Notes: generated from the letters alone by a model not told the origin. DNA of 64,000 nucleotides from Pedobacter sp. FW305-3-2-15-E-R2A2 (GCF_038446955.1 NZ_CP151803.1:2666001-2730000), one strand, 5' to 3'; positions 9,111 through 18,696 are shown, numbered from the stretch's first letter. Program-made: numbers and translations.

Positions 9111-9168
9111 AGATTCGATTTGTTAATTTTCGATGTTAATATAATAAAATAATTGTTATTCAGTTGAT

Positions 9169-10287
9169 TTATTTACTTACACCGGGGTCTGTGGGTACCG
9201 GTTTTTTCTTTCTGAAAGCTGCAAAAGTCATCGGGCTTTTGGCAGGTCTTTCATCACCCAATAACACGCCCCATTGCCTGAATGTCTCTGTTCTATCGAA
9301 GATTACTTTCAGTACCGCAATGATTGGCATGGAGAGAAACATTCCGGAAACACCGGCAATACTTCCTCCGATAATTACCCCGAGAATCGCAAAGAGGGCA
9401 TTGATCTTCACTTTGGAGCCTACAATTTTTGGCATCAGGATATTGTTGTCCAGAAATTGTACGACTGCAATTACTCCTAGTACCGTAATTACCGGCCATA
9501 ATTCCGTAGAGGAGGTTAGGGTAAGCAATACACCGATGATGTTTCCGATTAAAGCACCTACATAAGGGATCAGGTTTAAGATCGCGAAAATCACACCGAT
9601 CAACAAGGCGTGTTTGATGCCGATCAGCAATAAGATCCCTCCCAATAAGATGGTCATATAGGTCACCTGAATCAACAATCCTATCAGGTAGTTTTTGATG
9701 ATGGCCTCTGTCTCGTAAATGGCTTCTTTTACCTTTGGATGGTGATCAGGTTTAAACCACATGAAAATGAAACGCAGTAAAATGTCTTTGTAAAACAACA
9801 TCAGGTAGATATATATGGGAAGTAATCCCACAAATACAAAAATGGAGCTCAGTGTTACTGCCGCACCACTTGCCGCTTTTCCAGCCATTCCCAACAGGTC
9901 ATCACTCTTTTCGGTAATGAATTTCATCTGTTCAGTGGTAGAAACGTGACTGATGGTACTGAACCACTCGCTGAGTGATTTCAGGTGCGAATTTACATTG
10001 CTTTTGATCTGAGGAAAATCTGCCGCCAAAACACCGATTTGCGCGGAGAAGAACCATACAATGGCACCTACAAAAATCACGACAAGGAGGATGGGCAGGA
10101 TAATTGCGGCAATTTCCGGAAACTTGTATTTCCTTAAAAAGCGAAATATAGGAAGAAGCACAATGCTGATGAAAAATGCCATGATTACGGGCATGATGAT
10201 GTCTTTTCCAATAACCATCAGCGCGCCAACGAGGACGATTCCGAGAAGTTCAATGGATCTTTTTACGGTTAGGGGCATTTCTTTCAT
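9169..10287 (-). CDS. AI-2E family transporter (PerM/YdiK-like permease)
   Basis: The 372-residue inner-membrane protein has about eight hydrophobic helices. A first pair lies near residues 13-85, followed by a soluble region (about 85-150), then the conserved C-terminal half (LIPYVGALIGNIIGVLL, then FLDNNILMPKIVGSKVKINAL at about 275-295). This is the signature of the AI-2E transporter superfamily (TqsA, PerM). Members export small molecules or exchange Na+/H+; the substrate here is unknown. The charged C-terminal tail (FRKKKPVPTDPG) is normal. Confidence 0.9.
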   Translation of the reverse strand: MKEMPLTVKRSIELLGIVLVGALMVIGKDIIMPVIMAFFISIVLLPIFRFLRKYKFPEIAAIILPILLVVIFVGAIVWFFSAQIGVLAADFPQIKSNVNSHLKSLSEWFSTISHVSTTEQMKFITEKSDDLLGMAGKAASGAAVTLSSIFVFVGLLPIYIYLMLFYKDILLRFIFMWFKPDHHPKVKEAIYETEAIIKNYLIGLLIQVTYMTILLGGILLLIGIKHALLIGVIFAILNLIPYVGALIGNIIGVLLTLTSSTELWPVITVLGVIAVVQFLDNNILMPKIVGSKVKINALFAILGVIIGGSIAGVSGMFLSMPIIAVLKVIFDRTETFRQWGVLLGDERPAKSPMTFAAFRKKKPVPTDPGVSK

Positions 10288-10381
10288 AAGGAGATGGGGC
10301 TTTTAGAGCGATAATACGGCTTGAATTGTAGTTTATTTGTTTTTTCAAAAGGTAAACACGGTAAGGTATGAAATGTTTGGC

Positions 10382-10389
10382 TAGTTTTG
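10382..10389 (+). promoter_or_regulatory. -7 promoter element of mnmE
   Basis: TAGTTTTG is an exact match to the Bacteroidota TAnnTTTG element, 32 bases before the mnmE ATG. A TTTG -33 box at the usual distance was not seen, so the call is moderate. Confidence 0.4.
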
Positions 10390-10420
10390 TAAATAATCAA
10401 AACACAGTATATTTCTTTTT

Positions 10421-11791
10421 ATGATCAGTAACGAAACCATAGTTGCCTTATCTACACCTCCAGGAATCGGGGCTATAGGTGTGATCCGCCTTTCGGGTAA
10501 GGACGCAATCACTATCACAAATTCAGTTTTTAGTGGAAAAGACCTGCTGAAGCAGGATTCTCATACACTACATTTTGGGTTGATAAAGGATGGAGATATG
10601 GTGATTGATGAGGTGGTGGTGAGTTTGTTTGTCGCCCCGAAATCTTATACGAAAGAGAATGTGGTAGAGATTTCCTGTCATGGGTCGAATTACATCATTC
10701 AACAGATCATTTCTTTATTGATCAGAAGAGGAGCATCGGCGGCTAAGCCAGGGGAATTTACTTTAAGGGCATTTTTAAATGGTGGATTAGACCTTTCCCA
10801 GGCAGAAGCAGTTGCAGATTTGATTTCCTCGGATTCCCAGGCAGCGCATAGCGTAGCGATGAACCAGTTAAGAGGAGGTTTTAGTACCGAGCTTAATTTG
10901 CTAAGGGAGCAATTGATTCATTTTGCTTCCATGATAGAACTGGAGCTTGATTTTTCTGAAGAGGATGTGGAGTTTGCAAACAGAGACCAGTTACAGGATC
11001 TGATCAATAAGATCACTTTGGTGATCAATAAACTGATCCGTTCGTTTGAATTGGGGAACGTGATTAAGGAAGGAATCAATACGGTAATTGCGGGTAGACC
11101 AAATGCCGGTAAATCAACGTTGTTAAATGCGCTGTTAAATGAAGACCGGGCAATTGTGAGTGAGATTGCGGGGACAACAAGGGATACGATTGAAGAGGTT
11201 TTAAATATCAATGGGATTAACTTCAGGTTGATCGATACAGCGGGAATCAGAGAGGCTACAGATACGATTGAGGCGATAGGAGTGGAGAAGACGATGCAGA
11301 AGATTAGTCAGTCTGCGGTATTGGTGTATTTGTTTGATGTACTGAACCTTTCTGCTTCAGAGATTAAAGAGGATATCGCAAGTTTGCATAAGCCTGGCGT
11401 ATCTTTTGTTGCGGTAGCGAATAAAATGGACCTTTCTTATAATGACAGGCTTAAAGAATTAAATCTCCCTGCTGATATCAATTTTATTTCGATCTCTGCA
11501 AAAGAGAATCAGGGGATTGAGGAATTGAAGGAATTGATTTATAATACGGCAGTAGGTGATAAGTTATCAGCGAATCATACAATGGTAACGAACATCAGAC
11601 ACGTGGAGGCCTTGCAGAAAACGCAGGTGGCATTGAGCAGTGTGGCGAACGGATTGTTGAATCCGGTAACTTCGGATTTTCTGGCCATGGATATCAAGCA
11701 GGCGCTTTATTACCTAGGAGAGATCACAGGCCAGGTGACAACTGATGATTTGCTAGAGAATATTTTTAGTAAGTTCTGTATCGGTAAATAA
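10421..11791 (+). CDS. mnmE: tRNA uridine-5-carboxymethylaminomethyl synthesis GTPase MnmE
   Basis: The 456-residue protein starts with the folate-binding domain (IVALSTPPGIGAIGVIRLSG). The helical domain carries an inserted G domain with G1 GRPNAGKST (about 225-233), the GTTRDT switch, G3 DTAGI and G4 NKMD. It ends in CIGK, whose Cys is required for wobble-uridine modification. With MnmG it makes cmnm5U at position 34 of certain tRNAs. The 3' end is the boundary of a putative integrated element. The last 18 bases (TTCTGTATCGGTAAATAA) are nearly repeated at 30,389. Confidence 0.98.
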   Translation: MISNETIVALSTPPGIGAIGVIRLSGKDAITITNSVFSGKDLLKQDSHTLHFGLIKDGDMVIDEVVVSLFVAPKSYTKENVVEISCHGSNYIIQQIISLLIRRGASAAKPGEFTLRAFLNGGLDLSQAEAVADLISSDSQAAHSVAMNQLRGGFSTELNLLREQLIHFASMIELELDFSEEDVEFANRDQLQDLINKITLVINKLIRSFELGNVIKEGINTVIAGRPNAGKSTLLNALLNEDRAIVSEIAGTTRDTIEEVLNINGINFRLIDTAGIREATDTIEAIGVEKTMQKISQSAVLVYLFDVLNLSASEIKEDIASLHKPGVSFVAVANKMDLSYNDRLKELNLPADINFISISAKENQGIEELKELIYNTAVGDKLSANHTMVTNIRHVEALQKTQVALSSVANGLLNPVTSDFLAMDIKQALYYLGEITGQVTTDDLLENIFSKFCIGK

Positions 11792-11855
11792 TCGAGGATA
11801 AATACCACATAGTTACGACAAGCAATGACAAGTAAGTAGCTTATTGTTAATAAGT
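11774..11855 (+). repeat. Putative attachment site at the mnmE 3' end (copy 1)
   Basis: The 18-base core TTCTGTATCGGTAAATAA covers the mnmE stop. It and the 60 following bases (ACCACATA; GTAAGT..CTTATTG.TAAT.AGT) align to 30,389-30,460 with about 33/40 and 20/24 identities around one short gap. The same gene end is the known insertion site of Salmonella genomic island 1. The site role here is an inference. Confidence 0.6.
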
Positions 11856-11910
11856 TATGTGTATTTCTTTTGTCCATATTTTTGGATATATGCTTTTGTT
11901 TTTCTGACTT

Positions 11911-11928
11911 TTGTAGCGCATTTGTAGC
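11911..11928 (+). repeat. Paired TTGTAGC motifs (possible integrase arm sites)
   Basis: TTGTAGC occurs at 11,911 and again at 11,922, one helical turn apart, 120 bases inside the putative island end. Similar paired motifs flank attachment sites of Bacteroidota tyrosine-recombinase elements; that role is inferred. Confidence 0.35.
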
Positions 11929-11970
11929 TTTTCTCATCTAAAAATCTTGTGAAAAATTCACCTGGTAAAT

Positions 11971-12030
11971 GATGGCGACTAAGGACATCTAATGACACTT
12001 AATAACACCTATTGACGCCTAATGACACTT
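11971..12030 (+). repeat. Six phased 10-bp direct repeats (consensus AATGACACCT)
   Basis: Successive blocks of exactly ten bases read gatggcgact, aaggacatct, aatgacactt, aataacacct, attgacgcct, aatgacactt. One unit per helical turn puts all copies on the same DNA face, as in protein-binding iterons. The array ends about 80 bases before the ATG of the HTH gene at 12,110. Confidence 0.8.
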
Positions 12031-12109
12031 AAAAAGGGCGAGTTAACTACAGGTGTTATTGGTGGATTTGATCAAAAAAGCTGTTGCATCTGCGTTAAAC
12101 AAGCTTAGA

Positions 12110-12691
12110 ATGAGTTCGAATATTAAGGTCAAAAGAATTTGTGAATTCTGCGGTAATAGCTTCATGGCAAGAACGACTGTGACCAGATTCTGCAGTCATA
12201 TTTGTAACAGCAGGTATGGCAAACGAAAGGTCCGGGAACTCAAGATTCAGGCTTCTGAAAAACAAGTTGTAGCTACTGTAGCTGCTACTGCTAAAGATGT
12301 AGTCGCCGCTGAATTTTTAACGGTCAGTGAAGCTGCCAGGTTGTTGAATATTTCCATCAGAAGTATTTATAACATTATTCAGACAGGTAGGATAAAAGCG
12401 GTAAGATTAACTCCCCGAAAAACTTTGATTAAAAGAGTGGATATTGATTTGATGCTTGTACTTTCTGAATATCAAGTGCCTGTTCTGAAGGCACGTAAAA
12501 AGAACCCACATCCAAAGTATTGTTACTCTATGACTGAGGCGCAAGAGGTACTTAATTTTTCTGAGAAAGCATTATGGGATCTGTTAAAGAGGAATAACAT
12601 TCCGAAATATCGTGACGGCAAGTTTAGTTACGTTTTGAAGTCTGATCTATCAGGAAAGTGCAATTGTTTGTTGATTAGAATCCTAATCTGA
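12110..12691 (+). CDS. Zinc-finger plus HTH DNA-binding protein of an integrative element
   Basis: I prefer the ATG at 12,110 ([18 protein letters not shown], 193 residues) over the frame-opening start at 12,053, because family members begin at this point. Two Cys pairs (CEFCGNSF and [12 protein letters not shown]) form a probable zinc finger. An excisionase-type winged helix follows ([32 protein letters not shown], about 83-115), and a second, weaker HTH ([20 protein letters not shown]) follows that. Bacteroidota genes of this type normally sit just before a tyrosine integrase gene, which is missing here. The C-terminus ([10 protein letters not shown]) looks abnormal and may be a truncation scar. 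It probably controls integration or excision, binding perhaps the 10-bp repeats upstream. Confidence 0.72.
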   Translation: MSSNIKVKRICEFCGNSFMARTTVTRFCSHICNSRYGKRKVRELKIQASEKQVVATVAATAKDVVAAEFLTVSEAARLLNISIRSIYNIIQTGRIKAVRLTPRKTLIKRVDIDLMLVLSEYQVPVLKARKKNPHPKYCYSMTEAQEVLNFSEKALWDLLKRNNIPKYRDGKFSYVLKSDLSGKCNCLLIRILI

Positions 12692-12706
12692 TGCTATATT
12701 TGCGAC

Positions 12707-12937
12707 ATGAATTTACCCATGCGAATCAACTTTGATGATAAAGACTATACTTACATCATTATCACCAAGGGTATCACTAAACTTACTACTGAAATCCAAA
12801 TTAATCTCCATGGTATGGAGTATTTACTGTCTTGCAACTCAGATGGGGATTGGTATGCTACTGATGCTACAATAAATGATCATCCTGAACTACTAAAAGC
12901 AATAGGGAGAAACATCAAACTTCGATATAGGTTGTAA
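12707..12937 (+). CDS. Hypothetical 76-residue protein
   Basis: The frame starts 15 bases after the HTH gene and encodes a small mixed acidic/basic protein with no signal peptide or membrane segment (NFDDKDYTYIIITKG, then SCNSDGDWYATDATINDHPELLKAIGRNIK). The pattern suggests a small beta-rich fold, but I do not recognise a family. It occupies the place where an integrase gene would be expected. Codon use looks like its neighbours. Confidence 0.5.
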   Translation: MNLPMRINFDDKDYTYIIITKGITKLTTEIQINLHGMEYLLSCNSDGDWYATDATINDHPELLKAIGRNIKLRYRL

Positions 12938-12960
12938 ACAATATTATAGGTCTAAGAATA

Positions 12961-13308
12961 TCAAACAAAGTTCTTATGCTTATTTAAGATCTTCATACGC
13001 TCTTCTGCTTCTTTTCTAATTTCTAGAACTGTTTTTTTTCTCGAAGCAATGATCCATTTTTTTAGGTCGGACTTGTTGAAGTATAACCTTTTTCCTGGCT
13101 TGCTTACTGGGATCTCCTGTCTGCTTACTTTTGTGTATATGGCTGCTACAGAGATCTTGAGGAAATTAGCAGCCTCCTGGATTGTTAAAATATCGTTTTC
13201 ATTGGGATCTTTTGGACGTAGTTCCAGGAGTAATTCTTCAATGCGCTCTACTTTCTCAAATAGGATTCTGATTACTTCAGGAAGTTTTTCAAAACTAAAT
13301 GGTTCCAT
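12961..13308 (-). CDS. Excisionase-family helix-turn-helix protein
   Basis: The 115-residue protein has a winged HTH of the excisionase/MerR-like type at about residues 40-91: LTIQEAANFLKISVAAIYTKVSRQEIPVSKPGKRLYF, then NKSDLKKWI. The N-terminal 35 residues form a likely coiled coil (FEKVERIEELLLELRP). Such proteins direct recombination or control element genes. It faces the other HTH gene across a 76-residue frame. No recombinase is adjacent, so it is an orphan of a mobile element. Confidence 0.78.
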   Translation of the reverse strand: MEPFSFEKLPEVIRILFEKVERIEELLLELRPKDPNENDILTIQEAANFLKISVAAIYTKVSRQEIPVSKPGKRLYFNKSDLKKWIIASRKKTVLEIRKEAEERMKILNKHKNFV

Positions 13309-13531
13309 AGGCAGATTACGTCCCTTTTATTGTTAGCGTCCTAATTGTTCCTAACACAATATTTGTCAATTTAAAATGTAGGTTGTCCCACATGGGAAAT
13401 TTTTCCTTGACTGCTGTATGCTGGATAGTATTTCAGAATAAACTTGCTTTTGGAAGAGTCTGCTAAATATCCTGTATTCATAAAGAAAAATATTATTGAA
13501 TTGGTTAGTAAATCATTCTTTTTCAATAGGC

Positions 13532-14779
13532 TTAGTGGTTTCTGAACGCCTTTCGCTCTTTTCCATGATAGTATTCAGAAGGAGATGTACCAAAGTGTTT
13601 TTTAAAACTGGTGGAGAAATGAGCGAGTGTACTAAAACCAGTTAGATCTGCTATTTCCGAAATATTGTATTTACCTAGCTTTAAGAGTTCAACGGCTCTG
13701 TTGAGTTTATATATTTTGAAAAATACATTCGGATTTTCACCTGTAAGCCCCTTTACCTTGTAATAAAACTTGGTTCTTGATATATGCAATACCTCGGTCA
13801 TCCTGGTGATATTTAACTCCGTATTTGATAATTCATTCTCCATTAAACGGTATAAGTTTGTCATGAATGCACTGTCTTGAGCTGAAAGTAGATTTTGTTC
13901 AATATCTGGAGTTTGCGTGGTTTGCCCCAATAGCTGACGAATGTTCTCACGATTTTTCAACTGAGAATTGATGATTGCTAATAAATATTGAGGATCAAAT
14001 GGTTTTGTAACGTAAGCGTCTGCGCCAATATTCAGGCCACCAATTTGTTCCTCAACCGTCGCTTTTGAGGTGACCAGAATAACCGGGATATGGGATAATT
14101 GAATGTCCTGTTTGATCATCTGACAAAATTCATATCCGTTTATGCCTGGCATGACCACATCACTCAGTACCAGATCTGGAGCCTCTTCTCTAATACTTTC
14201 AAAAGCACTTCTGGCATCAAATCTACACAGAATTCTATAATAGGGAGATAGCAATGTTTTGATATAATGAACAATTTCCGGGTCATCATCAACTATTAAA
14301 AGCGTTTTTTGAATTGAATTTTCATTATTTTCTGATTCCGTTAATTGAATTTCCTTGAATTCACCTTCTTTCTCCATAGTTCTGTTACTACGCTCTGTTG
14401 GAAGGTATGCCTGGTCATTTACTGGTAGGATAAATGAAAATATTGTTCCACCCTCCGGATTATTCTCAGCCTTGATAGCACCATGGTGCAAGCTAACAAG
14501 ACATTGGGCATAATAAAGACCGATGCCCGTACCCCAATTGTAGTTTCCCCCATTTCCTTCATCTATCTGATAATAGCGTTCAAAGACCTTCTCTAATTTA
14601 TCTTCTGGAATCCCTATGCCGGTATCTTTTACAATGAGGTGGATATAGTCCAGGGTTTGTGTTGAATCAGTTAATTTATAATGCTGTTCAAGATCATTTC
14701 CTTTAATAACATTAAATATAATGTCTATTTTTCCTCCTGATTTTGTGAATTTTAGTGCATTAGAAATTAGATTGGACAT
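13532..14779 (-). pseudogene. Hybrid two-component regulator, 3' part (ATPase remnant, receiver, AraC HTH)
   Basis: This 415-residue frame holds the second half of a Bacteroidetes hybrid two-component system. It begins inside the kinase ATPase domain at the N box (MSNLISNALKF), then DTGIGIP and GTGIGLYYAQ. A receiver domain follows with phospho-Asp in LVLSDVVMPG (about residue 207), then a C-terminal AraC-type HTH (ISEIADLTGFSTLAHFSTSFKKHFGTSPSEY). The upstream frame ends in LDADKLDK at the same point. One extra A in gataaataatg would give DKIMSNLIS and join the two. So this is a frameshifted gene rather than two genes. Alone it lacks the DHp domain and could not be a working kinase. Confidence 0.8.
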
Positions 14780-16101
14780 TATTTATCCAGTTTGTCAGCA
14801 TCAAGAAACATAAAAAATGAATCTTCAAAGCCATGCGTATTGAGGATGATATGCTTGTTTGCTGCATTAATTTTGAAAATATCCACTATTTGATTCAACT
14901 CAGACATGAGGTCTGTTTTTTTGACGTTTAACTTTAAGCTATAGTTTTCCAGTTTATTAAAATCCATCAGCTGATTGATCAGTTTCAACATTCTATTAAC
15001 GCTTCTATTGACGATCTGAAGTAACTGCTTGTTTTCGACTGTAATGGCATGATCATTATATAAGGTTGCAATAGGGCCAGAAACCATGGTTAAGGGTGTT
15101 CTAAATTCGTGAGAGACATTTGCGAAAAATGTCATGTTCATTTTGTTAATACTTTGCTCTTTTTCCTTCTCGTATTTGGCCATAAGCGCAAGCTTTTTTG
15201 TAGTTTTTATCCTTTTTGTTGCCTGGATAAATAATAGAATGACGCAACTGGACAATAGAAAATAAATTGTGAATGCCCACCAGCTCAACCAAGGTGCTGG
15301 AGATACTCTTACTTCTATCGAATTCTCTGCATCAATAATTGATTTATCATTGTTTGTCATTTTCACCTTAAACTTATAGCTCCCTGCTGGTAAATAGGAG
15401 TAATAGGCTTCCCGATTTTTATTGGCATCAATCCAATATTTATCGTATCCCTCCATCATATAGGAATATTGAACCCGCTCGAAATCACTATAGTCAAGGG
15501 CCGAGAATGAAATGGTAAAATTGTTTTGATCGTAATTTAGTTGAATATCAAGGTTATAGGTCAAATGTTGAATGATGGTCTTGCCTTGATAAGGTTTAAT
15601 TATTTTGCTATGAATTCTCAGGTTTTCAAAATAAAGTGGGAAACTTCTCTTGACTGCTACATTTACAGGATTAAAAAAAGTTAAGCCATGGGTAGCACCA
15701 AAGATAATAGTGCCATCCGGTAGCCGGCAAGAACTAAATGGATTGAATTGGTTTCCACCAATCCCATCAGCTGAATAATAGTTGGTAAATTTATTTACTG
15801 TTCTATCGTATTTACTTAGGCCATAAAGTGTACTGACCCATACGTTTCCTTGAAGATCTTCCTCGATACTGGATATATCGTTGCAGTAAGTACCAGGCAT
15901 AGTTTCCATTTGTTTTGTTTGATATTTATATCGGAATAAGCCATTTGAAATTGTTCCAATCCACACATCCCCGAAAGAATCCTGGTATAAAGTCGCTGGG
16001 ATCAATTTGGATTTTTTAATGAATTTGCGTATTTCAATTGCTTTTGCTGATGTAGTTCCTGGATCAAAAACACGAAGATCCTGATCAAATGAACCCAGCA
16101 T
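14779..16101 (-). pseudogene. Hybrid two-component regulator, 5' part (propeller remnant, Y_Y_Y, DHp), truncated
   Basis: This 440-residue frame contains only a few propeller blades (DSFGDVWIGTISNGLFRY, then DLQGNVWVSTLYGLSKYD), the Y_Y_Y domain (about 195-265), one transmembrane helix (WWAFTIYFLLSSCVILLF, about 273-290) and the DHp domain with phospho-His in NVSHEFRTPLTM (about 330). Complete family members have some 14 blades and a signal peptide, so roughly 500 residues are missing. The coding sequence ends abruptly at about 16,100, where an unrelated gene stump on the other strand begins. The family senses periplasmic glycans or their fragments and activates nearby uptake loci. Confidence 0.8.
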
Positions 16102-16330
16102 AATTAAGGAAGAAGATTACCGTTTATTATGTGATAGAATTACCATTCAAAAAGCGAAAGAACATTTTATCGAGATTGCTAAAGGTAAAGTGGAAAGGTA
16201 CGAGTTAGACAATATTTCGGCCTTGCAATTTATATTTCATGATGCGCTTTCCGGCGGGGTAACTACTTCATTGGTGCTTGATGCCCATGGTAAAACCCTA
16301 AGTTCCGCTTTTCTTGAAATGGAGCTGTAA
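16097..16330 (+). pseudogene. 3' stump of an AtuA-like (acyclic terpene utilization) gene
   Basis: An open frame without a start codon encodes about 77 residues: EEDYRLLCDRITIQKAKEHF, then LQFIFHDALSGGVTTSLVLD and HGKTLSSAFLEMEL before the stop. This resembles the C-terminal ferredoxin-fold end of AtuA-like proteins (typically LNFVLHGALGGGVTRSLRLDAHGK). The gene has lost everything upstream at the point where the minus-strand hybrid regulator also breaks. It is a fragment and probably not translated. Confidence 0.62.
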
Positions 16331-16635
16331 CCTCAACTCGATCAATCACGCGGCAAATAAATACAGCCACCTGATAGATCGATTTATTGCAATTAACTTG
16401 CATGTATGCGATTCGTGTTGAGTTTTTTAGAATATGAGCCGGTTAAATTGTGTGTCTTCAATGTAATTCTTCTGTATTTAGTTGTACTCCGAGTTTTTTT
16501 TTAATTATTATGGCTGATATAAATGGAAATATCCTTTTTTTTTGCTACATCCTAACAATGGAATCTCTATTTTTTATCTTTTTTAAGGTTTTTTTAATGA
16601 AAAAACTACCTTTACTCGCAGAAATAATTAAATAG
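16331..16635. other. Intergenic, T-rich leader of sigma locus A
   Basis: About 300 bases with several T runs and no gene recognised. It should hold the promoter of the ECF sigma gene. Confidence 0.4.
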
Positions 16636-17238
16636 ATGGGGTCAGTCATTGAAAATAAAGTCCATTCTTTGTTGCAAAGCATTGCTGAAGGCGATGAAAT
16701 GGCATTTAGTCGTTTTTTTGATCTTTATAGGCCGAACATCTATACCACAGTGATTCGAATTACTAAAGATGAATGGATTACAGAAGAGATATTACAGGAT
16801 ACTTTTGTTAAAATTTGGATCAATAGAGATACTTTAGTATATATCGAGAACATTGAGAACTGGTTGCATAAGATTGCAAGAAATGTCACTTACACTGCAC
16901 TCAAGAGGTCATTTAAGGAAAAGCAGAACTTCAATCGGATGGCTCAGGACTCTATTTCCCTTTTTTATCCAGAAGCCTATAACGATAAAGAGGAACAGTT
17001 TCAGGGAATACTTGAGATGGCAATAAAGCGCTTACCCCCTAAACAACAAGAGACTTTTCGATTAATAAAGCAGCAAAATTTTAAAAGAGAACAAGCTGCA
17101 GCCGAGCTCAACGTATCGGCAGAAACTGTAAAATGGAATTTGGATCAGGCGATGAGAAGTGTTCGTGCTTACTGTCTTGCAAATTTAAAAGACCTACCTC
17201 TGATTTTTATCATACATTTCTTTTCAAAATATTTCTAA
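16636..17238 (+). CDS. ECF-type RNA polymerase sigma factor (Sus locus A)
   Basis: The 200-residue sigma-70 factor has region 2 at about residues 22-90 (FFDLYRPNIYTTVIRITKD, then EEILQDTFVKIW) and region 4 at about 130-185 (LPPKQQETFRLIKQQNFKREQAAAELNVSAETVKWNLDQA). It lacks region 3, as in ECF factors. In Bacteroidota such factors are held by a FecR-type anti-sigma factor, released when the cognate SusC binds ligand, and then transcribe the uptake operon. It is followed 187 bases later by fecR and susC genes. It is only loosely similar to the sigma factors of loci B and C. Confidence 0.92.
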   Translation: MGSVIENKVHSLLQSIAEGDEMAFSRFFDLYRPNIYTTVIRITKDEWITEEILQDTFVKIWINRDTLVYIENIENWLHKIARNVTYTALKRSFKEKQNFNRMAQDSISLFYPEAYNDKEEQFQGILEMAIKRLPPKQQETFRLIKQQNFKREQAAAELNVSAETVKWNLDQAMRSVRAYCLANLKDLPLIFIIHFFSKYF

Positions 17239-17425
17239 TTCATACCCCCCAAATCACTTTTTCCGTAGTCTATATGGAAAACCATTACGCGCTAAGCAGC
17301 GGCGGCTAAAGTAGGCCAGGCAATTTTGGAATTGTTTGGTATTTACTTCAGCTATAAAACTATACTGGTGGAAAATCAGTGTAGAAAGTAATGCATACAA
17401 ATGATAAGATTTTTAATATACAATA

Positions 17426-18625
17426 ATGGAAAATGCCAGACTAGCTTATTTATTACAGAAAGCTATTGAAGATGAAATCTCTGATGAGGAGCGTATGGAG
17501 ATGCTGAATTTGATGGAAGACCCCAGTCAGGAAGAGGGTGTGAAACAACTTTTGTTTGATGCTTTTCAGCGCCCTAAGCCCTTGGAGGATGTAAGCGCAT
17601 CTACAAGAAACCAAATACTGGAAGCGGTATTAAAATCCGACCCTGGAACATATAGGTCGAAAGTTGCTTTTCCAACTGGAGTTCAGAAATGGGCTATCGC
17701 CGCGGTTATTGCATTTATCTCCCTTTTTGCTGTATTTTTCATCATAAGCCGTAATGATCAGCCTGTGGTGGTTCAATCTATGGCAAAACATCAGAATGAT
17801 ATCGCTCCAGGTGGTAACCGGGCAACCCTGACCCTTGCAGATGGTTCTGAAATTTCATTGACGGATGCATCAAAGGGAACTATTGCCAATCAGTATGGTT
17901 TGGTCATTACAAAAAAGGCCGATGGTCAATTATTGTATGAAATGAGTCATCAGGAAATGGAGCATTCTGAAGGATACAATACCATAACGACACCCTTAGG
18001 TGGGAAATATGAGGTCTTACTACAGGACGGAACCCGGGTGTTACTTAATTCTGGATCATCAGTTACTTATCCTTTAGCTTTTAAAAAGGATAGCAGAAGA
18101 GTCACGTTAAAAGGTGAGGCTTATTTTGAAGTTGCCAAAGATCAGCATCGGCCATTCTTTGTCAGTACTCCAGGGATCAGAAATATTCCCGGCCAGGAAA
18201 TTCAAGTACTTGGCACCCATTTTAACATCAGTGCTTACGCAGATGATGATGCTTATGTGACTACCCTCCTCGAGGGAAGTGTAAAGCTTTCTGTTTTAGG
18301 TGCTCGTGATGGAAAAATCCTTAAACCAGGACAACAGGCAAAGGTTGACGAGCAACAGGTAAAGATTTCTGATGGGGATATCAATGCGGCCCTGGCCTGG
18401 AAGAACGATGTTTTTTATATGGTTGATCAACCTATTGAAAATGTAATGCGTCAGTTAAGCAGGTGGTACAACATAGAGGTCAGTTATGCTGCTGCGGTCC
18501 CTAAAATCGGTTTTTGGGCTCAAATTTCCAGGCGGAAAAAACTATCCGAGGTGCTGGATGTACTCGAGCAAACTAATGGTGTCCATTTTAAAATTGAAGG
18601 AAGGAAGGTAATAGTTATGCCATAA
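17426..18625 (+). CDS. FecR-family anti-sigma factor (Sus locus A)
   Basis: The 399-residue inner-membrane protein has a cytoplasmic N-terminal region with acidic helices (about 1-90), one transmembrane helix (WAIAAVIAFISLFAVFFII, about 90-108) and a periplasmic FecR domain. That domain has the signatures ATLTLADGSEISLTDASKG, the LPDGT-like LLQDGTRVLLNSGSSVTYP, GEAYFEVAKD and VLGTHFNISAY. The C-terminal DUF4974-like domain (QPIENVMRQLSRWYNIEV) contacts the STN domain of SusC. It relays occupancy of the outer-membrane receptor to the sigma factor encoded upstream. Confidence 0.93.
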   Translation: MENARLAYLLQKAIEDEISDEERMEMLNLMEDPSQEEGVKQLLFDAFQRPKPLEDVSASTRNQILEAVLKSDPGTYRSKVAFPTGVQKWAIAAVIAFISLFAVFFIISRNDQPVVVQSMAKHQNDIAPGGNRATLTLADGSEISLTDASKGTIANQYGLVITKKADGQLLYEMSHQEMEHSEGYNTITTPLGGKYEVLLQDGTRVLLNSGSSVTYPLAFKKDSRRVTLKGEAYFEVAKDQHRPFFVSTPGIRNIPGQEIQVLGTHFNISAYADDDAYVTTLLEGSVKLSVLGARDGKILKPGQQAKVDEQQVKISDGDINAALAWKNDVFYMVDQPIENVMRQLSRWYNIEVSYAAAVPKIGFWAQISRRKKLSEVLDVLEQTNGVHFKIEGRKVIVMP

Positions 18626-18696
18626 ATCTACATAGTCCTTAAAAGGAAAATAAAAATCAACAACCTAGACCAGTCAACAAACTAAAACCAACTTTA

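Noticed and set aside
11971..12030. Short tandem repeats as a CRISPR array.
   Set aside because: Units are 10 bases with no spacers, and there are no cas genes.
13532..16101. Two separate regulators, one kinase and one receiver/AraC protein.
   Set aside because: The break lies within the ATPase N box and a single added base joins both parts, so one broken gene is more likely.
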